A stretch of 64,000 nucleotides of DNA from assembly GCA_951799405.1 (NCBI GenBank), contig OX637338.1:1984001-2048000 (forward strand), in the 5' to 3' direction. Position numbers and translations under genes: made by a program. Source of the DNA: Agapetus fuscipes (lineage: Eukaryota > Arthropoda > Insecta > Trichoptera > Glossosomatidae). The notes beneath the pieces are model-generated. The model saw only the letters and a list, made by a program, of their open reading frames with translations. It ran no database searches and was not told the DNA's origin. This document shows, piece after piece, positions 20,234-31,622 of this stretch (positions within the stretch are counted from its first letter, which is position 1; each line of letters begins with the position of its first letter).

Positions 20234-20428
20234 AATAATCTAAGTTTCAAAGATACCTATATAACATTTAAGATTCATATTACATGCATTCGCTCAAACA
20301 GACGTGCTTTTCCATGCCGCATATGGATATACAACATAAAAAAAACAATCTCAAATGAACATAAGCCCTGCGACTCCTGCCACACCTTCCTTCCAACAGT
20401 GCATTATACCAACCTATAAGCCAAGGAA
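20234..20428 (-). repeat. Family A repeat with internal deletion
   Basis: AATAATCTAAG to TATAAGCCAAGGAA; the GTGACATTGGCAAAGTGAACC block is lost. Confidence 0.8.
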
Positions 20429-20487
20429 TACAAACAATAAATAGATAACATTAAACTGTATAAAAACAATGGACCTTGATAAAAAGA

Positions 20488-20736
20488 AGCTAAACTACAC
20501 GTACAGTGTAGATTATTCCACGGAAAAGTCGCATGTGGTGAGTGGACCTATTTATTTTTACAGGTAAGGGGACTGGCCCTACACCAAACAATTCAATGAA
20601 GGCGGTATTTTATTTTTAGGTTTGAAATAAACACCGAAACAGGGAAGCTTTTCTTGCGCCCTCGCCTCGGTAGGATTCCAGCTGGAGCTCTCCGCATGGA
20701 ATTCAAGCACTCTACCGACTGAGCTATCGACCGGAC
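20488..20736 (-). mobile_element. tRNA-derived SINE-1, internally deleted
   Basis: The minus strand begins GTCCGGTCGATAGCTCAGTCGG (A box) and ends in the CACATGCGAC...GTGTAGTTTAGC tail. The B box is mutated. Part of the CACAAGAAATGAGTACC body is missing. Confidence 0.82.
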
Positions 20737-21027
20737 TGTGAATAAATTCTCATTAGTACAAAGGTGCAAAAATGAAAACGGTTCCATTCATTTCAGTTAA
20801 CATTTTTGTGTCACAGATTGCACAATGGCATCTCCCCTACTCGCGAACAGGAGTGAGTGAATAACTGCTGATATAAATCTCTTATCGACGAGATGGTATG
20901 CCCTTAAATACTGATTGCCCCCAAGTATTCGTGATACCCCACCATTAACTGTGCGGGCTGCCTGACAGTGCGCCGTGGCAGCCAGAATATAGATCAAAAC
21001 TGAAAACCGAACGAGAAAATACGTAAA
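20737..21027. other. No recognisable feature
   Basis: Unassigned. Confidence 0.4.
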
Positions 21028-21284
21028 TTCCTTGACTTATAGGTTGGTATGAGGCTGGCCACCCATACTGTAAAAAATGTTTCACTTTGCCAATGTCACC
21101 CCTGTTTCAGTGAAGGTCGGCAAGAGTTTGCAGGGCTTATGTTCATTTGAGATTGGGTTTTTATATTGTAGGTCCACATGCGGCATGTGTTAGCGCGAAC
21201 TTATACTCGTAAATGCCTGCTTGTGGGAATGCGTTTAATATGAATCCTAAATGATATATATTTTTGCAGCTTAGATCTAGATAG
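21028..21284 (+). repeat. Family A repeat
   Basis: Complete from TTCCTTGACTTATAGG to GCAGCTTAGATCTAGATAG. Confidence 0.9.
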
Positions 21285-21316
21285 ACTATCAAACTGAACT
21301 GTCCATTTATTATTTA

Positions 21317-21395
21317 GAGTTTTTTTTAAGGAAGCCTGTGCGGGAGACTCCCTAGATTCAAGAGACTCTAGGACATTTGTTATAGGGGCAGTTGT
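21317..21395 (-). repeat. 5S-tRNA SINE, type-a tail only
   Basis: T-run then CCTGTGCGGGAGACTCCC and GAGACTCTAGG, matching the type-a tail at 7860-7910. Confidence 0.7.
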
Positions 21396-21649
21396 CCTTA
21401 TCCGGTTACAGGGTCGTTAGCTGCGCAGTGCTGTGGTGTGTATTGCTTTGCGTGTTGGGTTGCTTTGTTTTGAGACACTGAGAGGAAATGTCGATTGATA
21501 TTGGATTTGAAAAGGGTAAGGTTAAATTTGGATGGAAAGACAGATACCTGTAACTCATTCCATATGGTATGGCTTTATGGCGAGTATGGCTTTCCTCAAA
21601 GGAAGACTTATATTCATTTCAATCATGGAGAAATCATATATATTTTATT

Positions 21650-21930
21650 GTCCGGTCGATAGCTCAGTTGGTAGAGTGCTTGCATTCCATGCCGAGAACT
21701 TGAGTTCGAATCCCACCGATGATGTCAGAGGTAATTTCCCGATTCAGTGTTTATTTCAAATAATATGCCGGCAAGTTTTCCTCAGCCTTCACAAGAAATG
21801 AGTACCAGCCCCCTGTGGGGAGTTACGAAACCCCTTGTTCAATAGGTTCCACTCGCCACATGCGAAACTCTCCGGGAATAATGCAGGCAAGAAGTCACAC
21901 TATATGTGTGGCTTAGTTGCGTTTCTTTTT
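21650..21930 (+). mobile_element. tRNA-derived SINE-1, near full length
   Basis: GTCCGGTCGATAGCTCAGTTGG (A box) is followed by AGTTCGAATCC (B box). Then come the body (CTTCACAAGAAATGAGTACC) and the tail (CACTATATGTGTGGCTTAG...GCGTTTC). Not a working tRNA: the acceptor stem does not close. Confidence 0.88.
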
Positions 21931-22432
21931 ATGAGATTAGCAGGTACCTACTGAAGTAAGTTTTTCTCAATTAACAGTTATATTATTTTCTACCGGAAAT
22001 ACTTCTGGATTTTTCCATTCAATTACACAACATAAAAGTAACAAAAATATAATGATATACATTAAGACTCATTACCCACTTTTCTTTGAATGTGTAAGCC
22101 CCAAAATTAGGGAATAAAAATTGCAAAACCCCAATATTCTTGTAAAAAAACTACACAATTTTGTGAGTTATTTGAATTCGCTCCTTTACAGTTTAACTAT
22201 GTAAATGAATCTTATTAAGCACCCTTAAACGAGTACATATTTAATATTTCATACAAACTTTACCCTTTGTTTAGTATCTCAAATAAAAGGAATGTTCAGA
22301 CTTGACAAAGTAATCAGGTACCTATTCCAAGTTTTGTATAAAAAAAAGGAAAAGCGCCTCTTTAGTGCATTGAAGAAAATTTTGAATGGTTTTGTTACAA
22401 CGTCAATGTTTTCACAATACTATACAATAAAT
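21931..22432. other. No recognisable feature
   Basis: AT-rich. Confidence 0.4.
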
Positions 22433-23302
22433 TGTGACAGAATAAAACGCCACAGTGACAAAACTAAGCATGACATAACGACGCATGACAGTACAGCACA
22501 TGACAGTACATCACAATGACAGTACATCACATGACAAAACAGCACATGACAGAACATCACAATGACAGTACATCACATGACAGAGCTGCACATGACAGAA
22601 CATCACAATGACAATACATCACATGACAAAAAACTTCACATGCCTAAAATAGAACATACCATAAACAGTACATAAAAAAACATCACAAACATTTATTTTG
22701 TTCCACACGCCATGTGCGGCTACTTTGAAAATATCTCTGTAAGAAGTTGCTCTTTATGTGCATTTAATTTAGATTTTTTGTTTTCTAATAATGATAATCG
22801 GGGGCGTTGATTTTTTTTTATAGGGTTTACCAAATATTATACGCATGAGTTCCATTTTTTTATGTTTCTCATGTCTCACTTTTTTGTCATGCTGTTTTCT
22901 GTTTTTTCATGTGTTTTTTTTTTAAGAAATCCTGTGTGGGAGACTCCCTAGATTCTAGAGACTCAAGGGGTCTATGACACTTGTTGTAGTGCCGCAGAGG
23001 TGTACGAGCTTGGTCGTCGCTACAAAGCGCCAATACTCAAGCAAGACCCAGTTGCTGTAAGGCTGGATGGACCTTTGTCGATCGGTCATTGGTAAAGGTT
23101 TATGATTTTTTTAACCCAGCGAAGAGCAAATTTGAAAATTTGCCGTTTATGGTATGTTCTGTGATGTGATGTTATGTTATGTTTTGTCATGCGATGTGCT
23201 TTCATTATGATGTTCTGTTACTTGTTGTTCTGTCATGTGTCGTTCTGTCATGCGTCTTTCTGTCATGTGTTATTTCGCCAATGTGTTGTTCTATCATGGA
23301 AC
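22433..23302. mobile_element. Foldback-like element with short tandem repeats in inverted arms
   Basis: The left arm (22433-22640) repeats CATGACA-type units and the right arm (about 22850-23302) repeats TGTCATG-type units. The CATACCATAAACAG/TTTATGGTATG pair forms the inner edge. A SINE interrupts the right arm. Confidence 0.65.
22911..23130 (-). mobile_element. 5S-tRNA SINE, type-a, head missing
   Basis: Tail and body as at 7845-8070, cut before the tRNA-like module; inserted in a foldback arm. Confidence 0.8.
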
Positions 23303-23603
23303 AGCAAAAACAAACAATTTAGCATTATGTGGTGATTAATGAATAAAACTCACATTAACAGCGCTCCAACTGACTGCAGGGAATTTGTCACCTGCATTGG
23401 GTGAAAGTTTGTCCAACTCGAAGGACCGTTTTTTTGGACGAAAGGCTTTAAGAGGCATGGCGTCAGCGCATCATTCTCGCAACTTGGTGTTATTTTTATT
23501 TCCCCGTATCACGCAAGACATTGAAGCGTCTAATTTGCTTTTTAATTGTTTTATGATTGCAAATTCAATGCAAAAAAAAAACATTGGAATGACTAATTAA
23601 ATA
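23303..23603. other. No recognisable feature
   Basis: Unassigned. Confidence 0.4.
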
Positions 23604-23720
23604 AGTAAGAGAAGAGTGTGGTGTAAGAAAAAGTGTGAAGGTGAAGGTTAAAAGAAGTTTGTTTAGATGGTTTGGACATATGGAGAGAATGAGTGATGAA
23701 AGACTGACGGAGAAAATATA
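23604..23720 (+). pseudogene. RTE-like LINE fragment (RWFGHMERM block)
   Basis: Frame reads REECGVRKSVKVKVKRSL then FRWFGHMERMSDERLTEKI, colinear with 51240-51330. Cut by the following family A repeat. Confidence 0.8.
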
Positions 23721-23981
23721 TCTAATCTAATCTAATCTAATCTAAGCTGCAAAGATATATATCATTTAAGTTTTATATTAAATGCATTCCCACAAGCAGA
23801 TATGTATAATTTCGCGCTAACACATGCCGCATGTGGACCTACAATATAAAAACCCAATCTCAAATGAACATAAGCCTTGCAACTCTTGCCGTCCTTCCCT
23901 GAAACAGAGGTGACATTGGCAAAGTGAACCAATTTTTACATTATGGGTGGTCAGCCGCATAACAACCTATAAGTCAAGGAA
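23721..23981 (-). repeat. Family A repeat
   Basis: Complete, starting with four TCTAA units at the junction with the LINE fragment. Confidence 0.9.
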
Positions 23982-24087
23982 CATACATGACAAATTACAT
24001 TTTTTAAAAACAATAAATCACAATATATACATGGACATAAAAAACTAAATCATAAAACCAATTTTACTTTAACAAACCTCAGCCGCC

Positions 24088-24355
24088 AACATCACAGATC
24101 AACCGCCATTTCTTTCTATCCTTACATACTTCTTTCATTCAATATACGTTGCTAGAATAGATAGATTCCGTGGTAGAGGTAGACCTATAAAGGTATGGAT
24201 GAACCAAAGTGTTGGAGTAGCAAATAAATGGGATATTTAGATTCTAGAGTCATAATAAAATGAGAGCTTGTATGAAAAAAAATATGAATCTGGATGAAGT
24301 GAAAGAAGTATGTTAGGACCTGGGAAAAATAGCGGTTAATCTGTAATGTTGGAAA
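24088..24355 (+). pseudogene. RTE-like LINE fragments, head to head
   Basis: 24088-24138 is a minus-strand piece (CCTTACATACTTCTTTCATT). From about 24150 a plus-strand piece resembles RFRGRGRPIKVWMNQ and later the KKVM.LDEVKEVC tail with stops. The inversion at the junction suggests twin priming or rearrangement. Confidence 0.6.
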
Positions 24356-24552
24356 CTAAGGCTTTTTTTTTTTTTTTTGAAGATAGCGATTTGTGTCCAA
24401 AAATAAGGTGTAGGTAAATTTAATACTACTATAAATTTAATCTATGGATTTCTTTCGTAAGCGCTAGCAAGCTCCGACTTAGATTGTTATCCAAAGTGTA
24501 AGGAATTTAGCTAAATAGGGCTTCAGACAATCCGACTGCTGACTCGCATATA

Positions 24553-25170
24553 AACATGGTTAAAAGGATATTTAGTGACTTTTTAAGCATGGTTAAAAAA
24601 GTACTTAGTTACTTGTAGAAACATGGTTAAAAGAGTACTTAGTTACTTGTAGAAACATGGTTAAAAGAGTACTTAGTTATTTGTAGAAACATGGTTAACA
24701 GAGTATTTAGTTACTTGTAGAAACATAGTTAAAAGAGTACTTAGTTACTTGTAGAAACATGGCTAAAAGAGTACTTAGTTACTTGTAGAAACATGGTTAA
24801 AAGAGTACTTAGTTACTTGTAGAAACATGGCTAAAAGAGTACTTAGTTACTTGTAGAAACATGGTTAAAATAGTACTTAGTTACTTGTAGAAACATGGCT
24901 AAAAGAGTACTTAGTTACTTGTAGAAACATGGTTAAAAGAGTAGGTACTAAGTTACTTGTATAAAAATGGTTGAAAGAGTATTTAGTTACTTGTAGAAAC
25001 ATGGTTAACAGAGTATTTAGTTACTTGTATAAGCATGGTTAAAAGAGTAATTCGTTACTTGTATAAAAATTTTTAAAAGAGTTCTTAGTTTCTTGTATAA
25101 ACATGGTTAAAAGAATACTTAGTTACTTGTATAAACATGGTTCAAAGAGTACTTTGTTACTTTTTTAAGG
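24553..25170 (+). repeat. 34-bp minisatellite, about 18 copies
   Basis: Unit is AAACATGGTTAAAAG followed by AGTACTTAGTTACTTGTAG. Central copies differ at one or two bases (GGTT/GGCT, AAAAG/AACAG), while edge copies are more diverged, as expected from unequal exchange. No cas genes or CRISPR-like spacers. Confidence 0.95.
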
Positions 25171-25430
25171 AAACTGACAACAAAACAGATAAAAATACTC
25201 AGGTTTTTTAACGAAGTAAAAATTTTTGCAGCTTACTTGAAGTATTTTTTGATGCACAGCAGTTTCCCTTCCGCCCTGGCTCTACGTACATTTTTCATCA
25301 TTGTTGATGCGATAATGGCCATAAATTAAAGCAATTAAGGAGTTGTGATGATTAAAACCTGCCGCGCCCAAGGGCTTGCGAAGAGACTGCCATCCGGTAT
25401 GGGCAGATATATTACTTTGGCTCTTCTTTT
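25171..25430. other. No recognisable feature
   Basis: Unassigned spacer between the two minisatellites. Confidence 0.4.
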
Positions 25431-26135
25431 ATTTGGATACCACATTATTATTTGGATACTTTTGTGTTACTGGTATACTTACGTGTTATTTGGATACTCA
25501 TGTGGGATACCTACATGTTGATTGGATACGTATGTGTTACTGGTATACCTACGTGTTTTTGGATACTTATGTGTTACTGGTATACTTACGTGTTGTTTGG
25601 ATACTTATGTGTTATTGGGATACCTATGTACGTGTTGTTTGGATAAAAAAAACGCAACTACGCAACTAAGCTACACATATAGTGTAGCTTCTTGCCGCGT
25701 TATCCCCGAAGGGGTCGCATGTGGCGAGTTGAACCTATTTATTTTTACAGGTAAGGGGGCCGGCCTTACGCCAACCACTTCAGATGAAGTGGGGGTTTCC
25801 CAGCTCCCGAGAGAACTGGTACTCATTTCTTGTGAAGGCTGAGTAAACCTTGCCGGCATTTTTATTTTAGGGTTTGAAACAAACACCGAAACGGGAAATC
25901 ATTTCTGACACCCTCGCCTCGGCGGGATTCGAACCCGAGCTCACGGCATGGAATGCAAGCACTCTACCAACTGAGCTATCGACCGGATACTTATGTGTTA
26001 TTGGGATACCTATGTACGTGTTGTTTGGATACTTATGTGTTACTGGTATACTTACGTGTTGTTTGGATACTTATGTGTTATTGGGATACCTATGTACGTG
26101 TTGTTTGGATACTTATGTGTTATTGGGATACCTAT
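25431..26135 (+). repeat. 19/38-bp minisatellite, left part
   Basis: Two related 19-mers alternate, GTGTTGTTTGGATACTTAT and GTGTTATTGGGATACCTAC, giving a 38-bp higher-order unit. A SINE interrupts it at 25646-25984. It continues at 31886-32553 beyond a gypsy insertion. Confidence 0.95.
25646..25984 (-). mobile_element. tRNA-derived SINE-1, full length with 5-bp target duplication
   Basis: GGATA flanks both sides (25641-25645, 25985-25989). On the minus strand: GGTCGATAGCTCAGTTGG (A box), GGTTCGAATCCCG (B box), a body of about 230 bp and a T-rich 3' end. It is the best preserved SINE-1 in the window and the best guide to its length (339 bp). Confidence 0.92.
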
Positions 26136-26398
26136 TGTGAGGGTTTTTCTTCTGTCCTGCTGATTGACACAATTAATAATATAACATACACACTTTAATA
26201 TGTTTACTTTTATTTCTTTCACAATGTATACACAATTAACCACAGCACAATAATATTCTTTATTCTTAATTACACAGGCTTGTGGCTATCCCGCCTGGCA
26301 AGCTTTTTTTCTCCTTTTCATATTCTTTTGTTTTCCTTTTCATTCAAATTCAAATCTCATGTTCCATTTTACCTAACAAACAAATCCATCTCGTTACA
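26136..26398 (-). repeat. 3' LTR of the complete gypsy element
   Basis: 263 bp, TG...CA ends on either strand; no difference seen from 31623-31885. Confidence 0.96.
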
Positions 26399-26401
26399 AT
26401 A

Positions 26402-26416
26402 CACCTCCTTCCTCTC
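26402..26416 (-). promoter_or_regulatory. Polypurine tract
   Basis: Minus strand GAGAGGAAGGAGGTG, three bases from the 3' LTR; the expected plus-strand primer. Confidence 0.85.
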
Positions 26417-27031
26417 ATAAAAAAAAACATTCCCAATTTTTTTTTTTTCTTTTACAATGAGTAAATAATGTATCATAATGCTCAGCCGGCGCCACATATT
26501 TTGTTTTATTTTAAGGATAAATTTCAAAAATATGAAAATAAAAAAAAAAACCTGTTTCTGATACATTATTCAGTCATTAATACATTTTTTAACAATACCA
26601 ATTATTTTCATACTAAAATTAATATATTTTTTTTTAACACAAATTTCATATTCAATATTATAAACAAATATTTGTTTTTTTTTTAAATACTTAATTCAAC
26701 AATTCAAAATAATCAAATAACAATACATAATAAACATTCACCAGTTAATTAATCAATTCATTAAAATAACTTTTTTTTTTTAAACATGTATCACATCTTT
26801 CCCAATATTTAAATTTATTTCAAATTTATTTTTCATTAATAAATTTATCAGTCCATCAATTTTTTTAAAAACTTTACCTTCATATGTAATACTTTGTTTA
26901 ATTTATGTTTCATACCTTCATTCATGCAATGTTTCATAATTCATTCTTTCACTGATCACTTTTATATCAACTTTCACCGTATCATGCATCACCTCAAATT
27001 TTTCATACACATGAAAATATGTTTTTTTTTT
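26417..27031 (-). other. Element 3' untranslated region
   Basis: About 615 bp between the pol stop and the polypurine tract, very AT-rich with many A/T runs. No coding potential seen. Confidence 0.7.
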
Positions 27032-30000
27032 TTAATCTAATTTGATTATGTCCTTGATGTGATATTTATTTATAACATTTGTGTCTATATCTTTTAATAC
27101 ATAGACTATCTTGCTAACTTTCTTTTCTATTCTGGCTTTGACAAATTTTGGAGCCAACTTTGTACAGAAGTATTTCCCTGCATTTGATTGTATGAAATTT
27201 TTACGCCATACAATATCCCCTTGATCATAGACACGATTTGATCTACCTTTATTATAATAATTTGCATTTTTATTATATGCATCCCATAAATTTTCTGTTA
27301 CAATTTTGTATAATGTGTTTAATTCCTTCATTTTATCTTTATGCATATCTCTATATTGATCTAATTCTTCCTTTGATTCTATTTCATCATTTACTATTTC
27401 ACCATGAATTTCACCATTTAGTACAATCTCCCTACCTCTTGCTAATACATTAGGTGTGTATCCTGTTGCTAAATTGACTGTATTATTTATTATGCTTTGT
27501 ACTGAATCTAAAAAAGTATCCCATTTTCTTTGTTCATTTTCAACAAAAATAGCTAATGTGTATCCTATTGTTCTATTATATGTCTCTACATTATTGCACA
27601 TGGGAGTATATAAAGTTGTATAAAATATTTTCTGTACTCCATATGAGTACATAAAATCTTTAAATGCATTAGACTTTAAATTCTTTCCATTATCTGTTAT
27701 TATTGTTTGCGGTACTCCTTCTGTTAAAAATATTTTATTTTCTATTAATTTTACTATTTCTTCTGTAGTAGCTCTTCTTAAAGGAAATAACCAACAATAT
27801 TTGGTAAAAACATCTATTATTGATAATATATGTATATAGCCCGTACTTGATTTTGGTAATGGTCCTATCAAATCAATACTCAACATTTTTAACGGTCTAT
27901 CCACTCTTTTTCTATTTTCCATTTTTCCTGCTGGAGGTAAATTATTCGGCTTATACATTTTACATTTTTGACATTTATTTATAAAACTTTTTATATCTGC
28001 ATACATATTTTTCCAATAGTAACATCTTGATATGTATTTATAAGTTTTAAAAATACCTACATGTCCATTATCATGATGATTCTTTATTATAGTTAATCTA
28101 TTGTCTATAATAGGTATCTCTTTCCAATTATATTCCTCTGTGAAAGGATTATCATCATTTATTAGTTTAAATAATTTATTATCTACCATTTTGAATTTTT
28201 TGTATTTGTATGGTGTTTTTGTACATCCTTCTACGATATTATTATACCAAGGATCTGCAATATTTGAATTTATTACTTCCATTTCTTTAGTACCAGGAAT
28301 CCTAGATAATACATCTGGCACTGTATGTTCTTTCCCTTTTCTATGCTCAATCTCAAATTCATACTGTGAAAGTCTCATGGCCCATCTTGCTAATCTACCT
28401 GTTGGATTTGATATTTTATTCAAGAATTTTAATGCCATATGATCAGTTATTACCTTGAATTTCATCCCATCTAGATAAGATCGAAAATGTTCAATTGACT
28501 CTACAATGGCAAGAAGCTCACGTTCTGATGTCGAATAGTTTTGTTCTCTAACTGTCAAACTTCTTGAAAAATATGCTATTGGCTTTTCGGACCCATTGAT
28601 ATTTTGGTTTAATACTGAAGCTACTTGATTTTTACTGGCATCAGTGTGTAAAAAAAAATCTTTTGTGAAATCCGGACATATTAATACAGGGGCTGTGCTT
28701 AAGGCTAATTTTAAATTATTAAATGCATCCTCAGATTCTTTTGACCAATTAAAATTGTTCTGACCTTTTTTACCTCTCAATAATTTATTTAGTGGATATG
28801 ATATCTCACTGCAGTTTCGTATAACTTTTCTATAAAATCCTACCAAACCTAAAAACATTCGTAGTTGTTTTACATTTTTCGGTGAAGGATATTCCTCTAT
28901 AATCTTGACTTTATTTGAATCTGGCCTTAATCCATTTTCATCAATAATGTATCCCAAATATTTTAAACTATCTTTGCAAAATTCACATTTTGAAAATTTT
29001 ACCGTTAACCCTGCTTCTTGTAATATATTTTTAACTTGTTTTAATAAATTTAAATGTGAATTGAAATCTTCGTTAATAATAATTAAGTCATCGATATAAC
29101 AAAATATGTTAGTATCAAATTTAGGTCCAAATAACTTGTCTAATAAACGCTGTGTTTCAGAACTTGAATTTTTTAAACCGAACGGCATTTTTGTGAATTG
29201 AAACAACCCTCTATTTGGTACGACGAAAGCAGTTTTTTCTTTGGACGATTCTTCTAGTGGAATTTGCCAAAACGCCTTGCTTAAATCTATTGAAGAGATA
29301 TATTTGGCATTTCGTAAATTTGCTAAAACTTGATTTAAATTTGGAATGGGATAGTTATCTCGTTTTGTTACTTCATTGAGTCTTCTAGAGTCCAAACAAA
29401 ATCTAGGCGTTCCATCCTTTTTAATTACAATCACAACAGGACTGGACCACGAAGATTTGGATTGTTCAACTATACCTTCTTTTAACATTTTATCTAACTC
29501 TGTGTTAACCTGTCTCTGTCTTGCTGGACTGAGTGGATAATACTTTTGTTTTATTGGAGGACCTTCTGTCTGAATTCTGTGTTCAATGAGGTTTGTGCAT
29601 CCTAAGCCTATTTTTTCATAAGAGATGTCCTTGAAATCATTTTCTATTGTTTTTAATTGCTGTAATTGGTTATCTGTTAATTTAGTTCTATTTGTAATTT
29701 TACCTAATTCACTAATATTTTTGCTATTTGAATATGTAATTTTACTTATTAAACTCGGTTCTAATTCAAATTTTTTCCAAAAATCTATTCCAAAAATTAA
29801 GTCTTGTTGTAAACCTTGTAAAACATAAAAATCTACATGTTTTATTTGATTGTCACATTTTACCTCTAAATTTATTTTACCAAGTATTTTTATATTTTTA
29901 CCATTTGCTAACGAGATACTTTCATGGGTTTTTATAATTTTGTAATTTCTTTGTAAAAAATAATCAAATGTTTTTTCATTGATTGCAGAAATAGATGCAC

Positions 30001-31072
30001 CTGAATCTAGTAAACCTGTAAAGTTTTTGTTCTCAATATTTACTGTTAAAAATGGTCTTTTATCAAATTGTTTAGCAAAAATGAGTGGTGCAATTTGATA
30101 ATTTTTATTAAAAATTTGAATGAAATTAAGCCAGCTCTTCATTTCTGATTTTTGTGTTTGTACTGAAGGCCGACTATCTACAAGTTTTTTTGAATTACTT
30201 TTGTATGTCGTATTTGTTCTGTTTTGTATATTTATATTTCTGTTCATTTTTGTTTTGTCTGTATAATCACTTTTTTTATTTTTAACAAAACAATCTTTTT
30301 GTACATGTCCTGTACGCTTACATGAGTAACAGATTACTGTGTGTTTTTTAAAATTTCCATTTTTTATAAAACAATTTCTTTCCACATGTCCTCTTTTATT
30401 ACAAAAGTGGCATACTAAATTATTTGTGAAACTTCTACATTTATTCTGTATGTAATCTAATTTTCTATTTTTAGTCCAACAATCTATTTCATCATGTCCT
30501 AATTTATTACAAAAATTGCATTTTTGCATTACATTTTTCTCTTTTATGTCATTCATTACATTTAAATTCTTACATTCATTAAATTTTATAAATGATTCAA
30601 ACTTGCTACATATTGTAGATAATTCCTCTGTATTTTTAATTTCAGATGTTGTCAGTAAAGTTGCATATTTTTCTGACAATCCATAAATTATTATGTCCAT
30701 AAGTTCTTTATCATGCATTCTTTTATTTAATAAATTATTTTTTGATTTTACCTTTAAAATATAAACAGATGCATTATCATGACCTTGTACCATATTTAAA
30801 ATTTCTAACTTAAGATTCCTTTGAAAGTCATATTTTTCAAATTGTTGTAAGAATTTGGTTTTAAAAATTTTCCAATCAAATTCACAGTTAATTGCTCTGT
30901 ACCAAGTTAACGGAAAATCTGTTAAAAATATAGGCATACACTCTACCAAATAATCTAATTTTAATTTGTAGACTTTGGCTAATTCTTCTAACCTTATTAT
31001 AAATTCATTTGGTTCACTTTCACCATTAAAAGATATTTTTAACTTGAGAGGATCAAAATTTATGGACTCCAT
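27032..31072 (-). CDS. gag-pol: Gag-Pol polyprotein of the complete gypsy element (1346 aa)
   Basis: A single ATG-started frame. Gag-like residues 1-170 are followed by three CCHC zinc knuckles (Cys185-Cys198, Cys221-Cys234, Cys248-Cys261, each C-x2-C-x4-H-x4-C). Aspartic protease has its DSG at 356-358. RT lies at about 515-745 with YIDD at 659-662. RNase H has Asp811, Glu852 and Asp877. The integrase finger is His1000, His1004, Cys1034, Cys1037. The core is Asp1067, Asp1127, Glu1163 (D-x59-D-x35-E). The C-terminus has no clear chromodomain and none of the macro/CCCH extension of the first element. Fusing Gag and Pol in one frame removes the usual frameshift, so Gag excess would have to arise otherwise. 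Lysine/asparagine-rich and AT-biased like the surrounding DNA. All catalytic residues I can check are present. Confidence 0.97.
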   Translation of the reverse strand: MESINFDPLKLKISFNGESEPNEFIIRLEELAKVYKLKLDYLVECMPIFLTDFPLTWYRAINCEFDWKIFKTKFLQQFEKYDFQRNLKLEILNMVQGHDNASVYILKVKSKNNLLNKRMHDKELMDIIIYGLSEKYATLLTTSEIKNTEELSTICSKFESFIKFNECKNLNVMNDIKEKNVMQKCNFCNKLGHDEIDCWTKNRKLDYIQNKCRSFTNNLVCHFCNKRGHVERNCFIKNGNFKKHTVICYSCKRTGHVQKDCFVKNKKSDYTDKTKMNRNINIQNRTNTTYKSNSKKLVDSRPSVQTQKSEMKSWLNFIQIFNKNYQIAPLIFAKQFDKRPFLTVNIENKNFTGLLDSGASISAINEKTFDYFLQRNYKIIKTHESISLANGKNIKILGKINLEVKCDNQIKHVDFYVLQGLQQDLIFGIDFWKKFELEPSLISKITYSNSKNISELGKITNRTKLTDNQLQQLKTIENDFKDISYEKIGLGCTNLIEHRIQTEGPPIKQKYYPLSPARQRQVNTELDKMLKEGIVEQSKSSWSSPVVIVIKKDGTPRFCLDSRRLNEVTKRDNYPIPNLNQVLANLRNAKYISSIDLSKAFWQIPLEESSKEKTAFVVPNRGLFQFTKMPFGLKNSSSETQRLLDKLFGPKFDTNIFCYIDDLIIINEDFNSHLNLLKQVKNILQEAGLTVKFSKCEFCKDSLKYLGYIIDENGLRPDSNKVKIIEEYPSPKNVKQLRMFLGLVGFYRKVIRNCSEISYPLNKLLRGKKGQNNFNWSKESEDAFNNLKLALSTAPVLICPDFTKDFFLHTDASKNQVASVLNQNINGSEKPIAYFSRSLTVREQNYSTSERELLAIVESIEHFRSYLDGMKFKVITDHMALKFLNKISNPTGRLARWAMRLSQYEFEIEHRKGKEHTVPDVLSRIPGTKEMEVINSNIADPWYNNIVEGCTKTPYKYKKFKMVDNKLFKLINDDNPFTEEYNWKEIPIIDNRLTIIKNHHDNGHVGIFKTYKYISRCYYWKNMYADIKSFINKCQKCKMYKPNNLPPAGKMENRKRVDRPLKMLSIDLIGPLPKSSTGYIHILSIIDVFTKYCWLFPLRRATTEEIVKLIENKIFLTEGVPQTIITDNGKNLKSNAFKDFMYSYGVQKIFYTTLYTPMCNNVETYNRTIGYTLAIFVENEQRKWDTFLDSVQSIINNTVNLATGYTPNVLARGREIVLNGEIHGEIVNDEIESKEELDQYRDMHKDKMKELNTLYKIVTENLWDAYNKNANYYNKGRSNRVYDQGDIVWRKNFIQSNAGKYFCTKLAPKFVKARIEKKVSKIVYVLKDIDTNVINKYHIKDIIKLD

Positions 31073-31606
31073 TGTGTTACTTTCTAAATCCTTTTTATTA
31101 TTTATTTTTTTTAGATTTCATCATTTGCTGTATATTTTCAATTTATGCAATTAGAGAATAAATCATTTCATCTCAAAAAAAAAATTTCATACAAATTAAA
31201 TATAACACCATCTATATATATTTATCTAAACTGATTTGAAACAAACTGGTTCATATCCATTCTTCATTCTTCCGCGGTGTTCCATTTTTAAATGTTCATT
31301 TCTTCCGAACGTAGGTAGGTAATTTGAATTCTCTTGCCTTCAATATTTTCAAAACAGCCGTTCAATATTTTCAAAACCGCCTTTTAAAACTTGCAATTTC
31401 TTGTTTTAAATTGTATAAGTTGATGTCTTCACTAGCTTTTAAACGTGTTGATGCTTTCCATTATGCTTTCACAACCATAAATCTGTTCAATTTTAATTAT
31501 TTCATATATTGTATTGTTTTCAATGTCATTTATTGGAATCGAATGTCATTTGTTTTTGTTTGAGAAAATTTTCTTCATAGGAATTTCATTTACAGATTTT
31601 TCTTTT
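31073..31606 (-). other. Element 5' leader
   Basis: About 530 bp between primer site and Gag-Pol start; presumably holds packaging signals, none of which I can identify. Confidence 0.6.
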
Positions 31607-31619
31607 ACGTTGGGCGCCA
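31607..31619 (-). promoter_or_regulatory. Primer-binding site, tRNA-Lys type
   Basis: Minus strand TGGCGCCCAACGT, three bases after the 5' LTR. Complementary to the 3' end of insect-type tRNA-Lys(CTT) as I recall it (13 bases including CCA). Confidence 0.8.
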
Positions 31620-31622
31620 AAA

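Noticed and set aside
21650..21722. tRNA gene
   Set aside because: A and B boxes are good but the acceptor stem does not pair and the sequence continues into a dispersed SINE body repeated elsewhere in the window.
23721..23745. Telomeric repeat tract (TCTAA units)
   Set aside because: Insect-type telomere repeat is TTAGG; these are tails of family A copies, only about four units long.
24553..25170. CRISPR array
   Set aside because: Units are contiguous 34-mers without unique spacers, and the DNA is eukaryotic.
25376..26198. Several overlapping ORFs with repeated YVLLGYLRVVWILMCYW-like peptide
   Set aside because: They are translations of the 19/38-bp minisatellite in all three frames; open frames follow from the repeat having no stop in these phases, and there is no promoter or domain.
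26399..27031. env gene of the complete gypsy element
   Set aside because: Only AT-rich sequence with short frames lies between pol and the polypurine tract.
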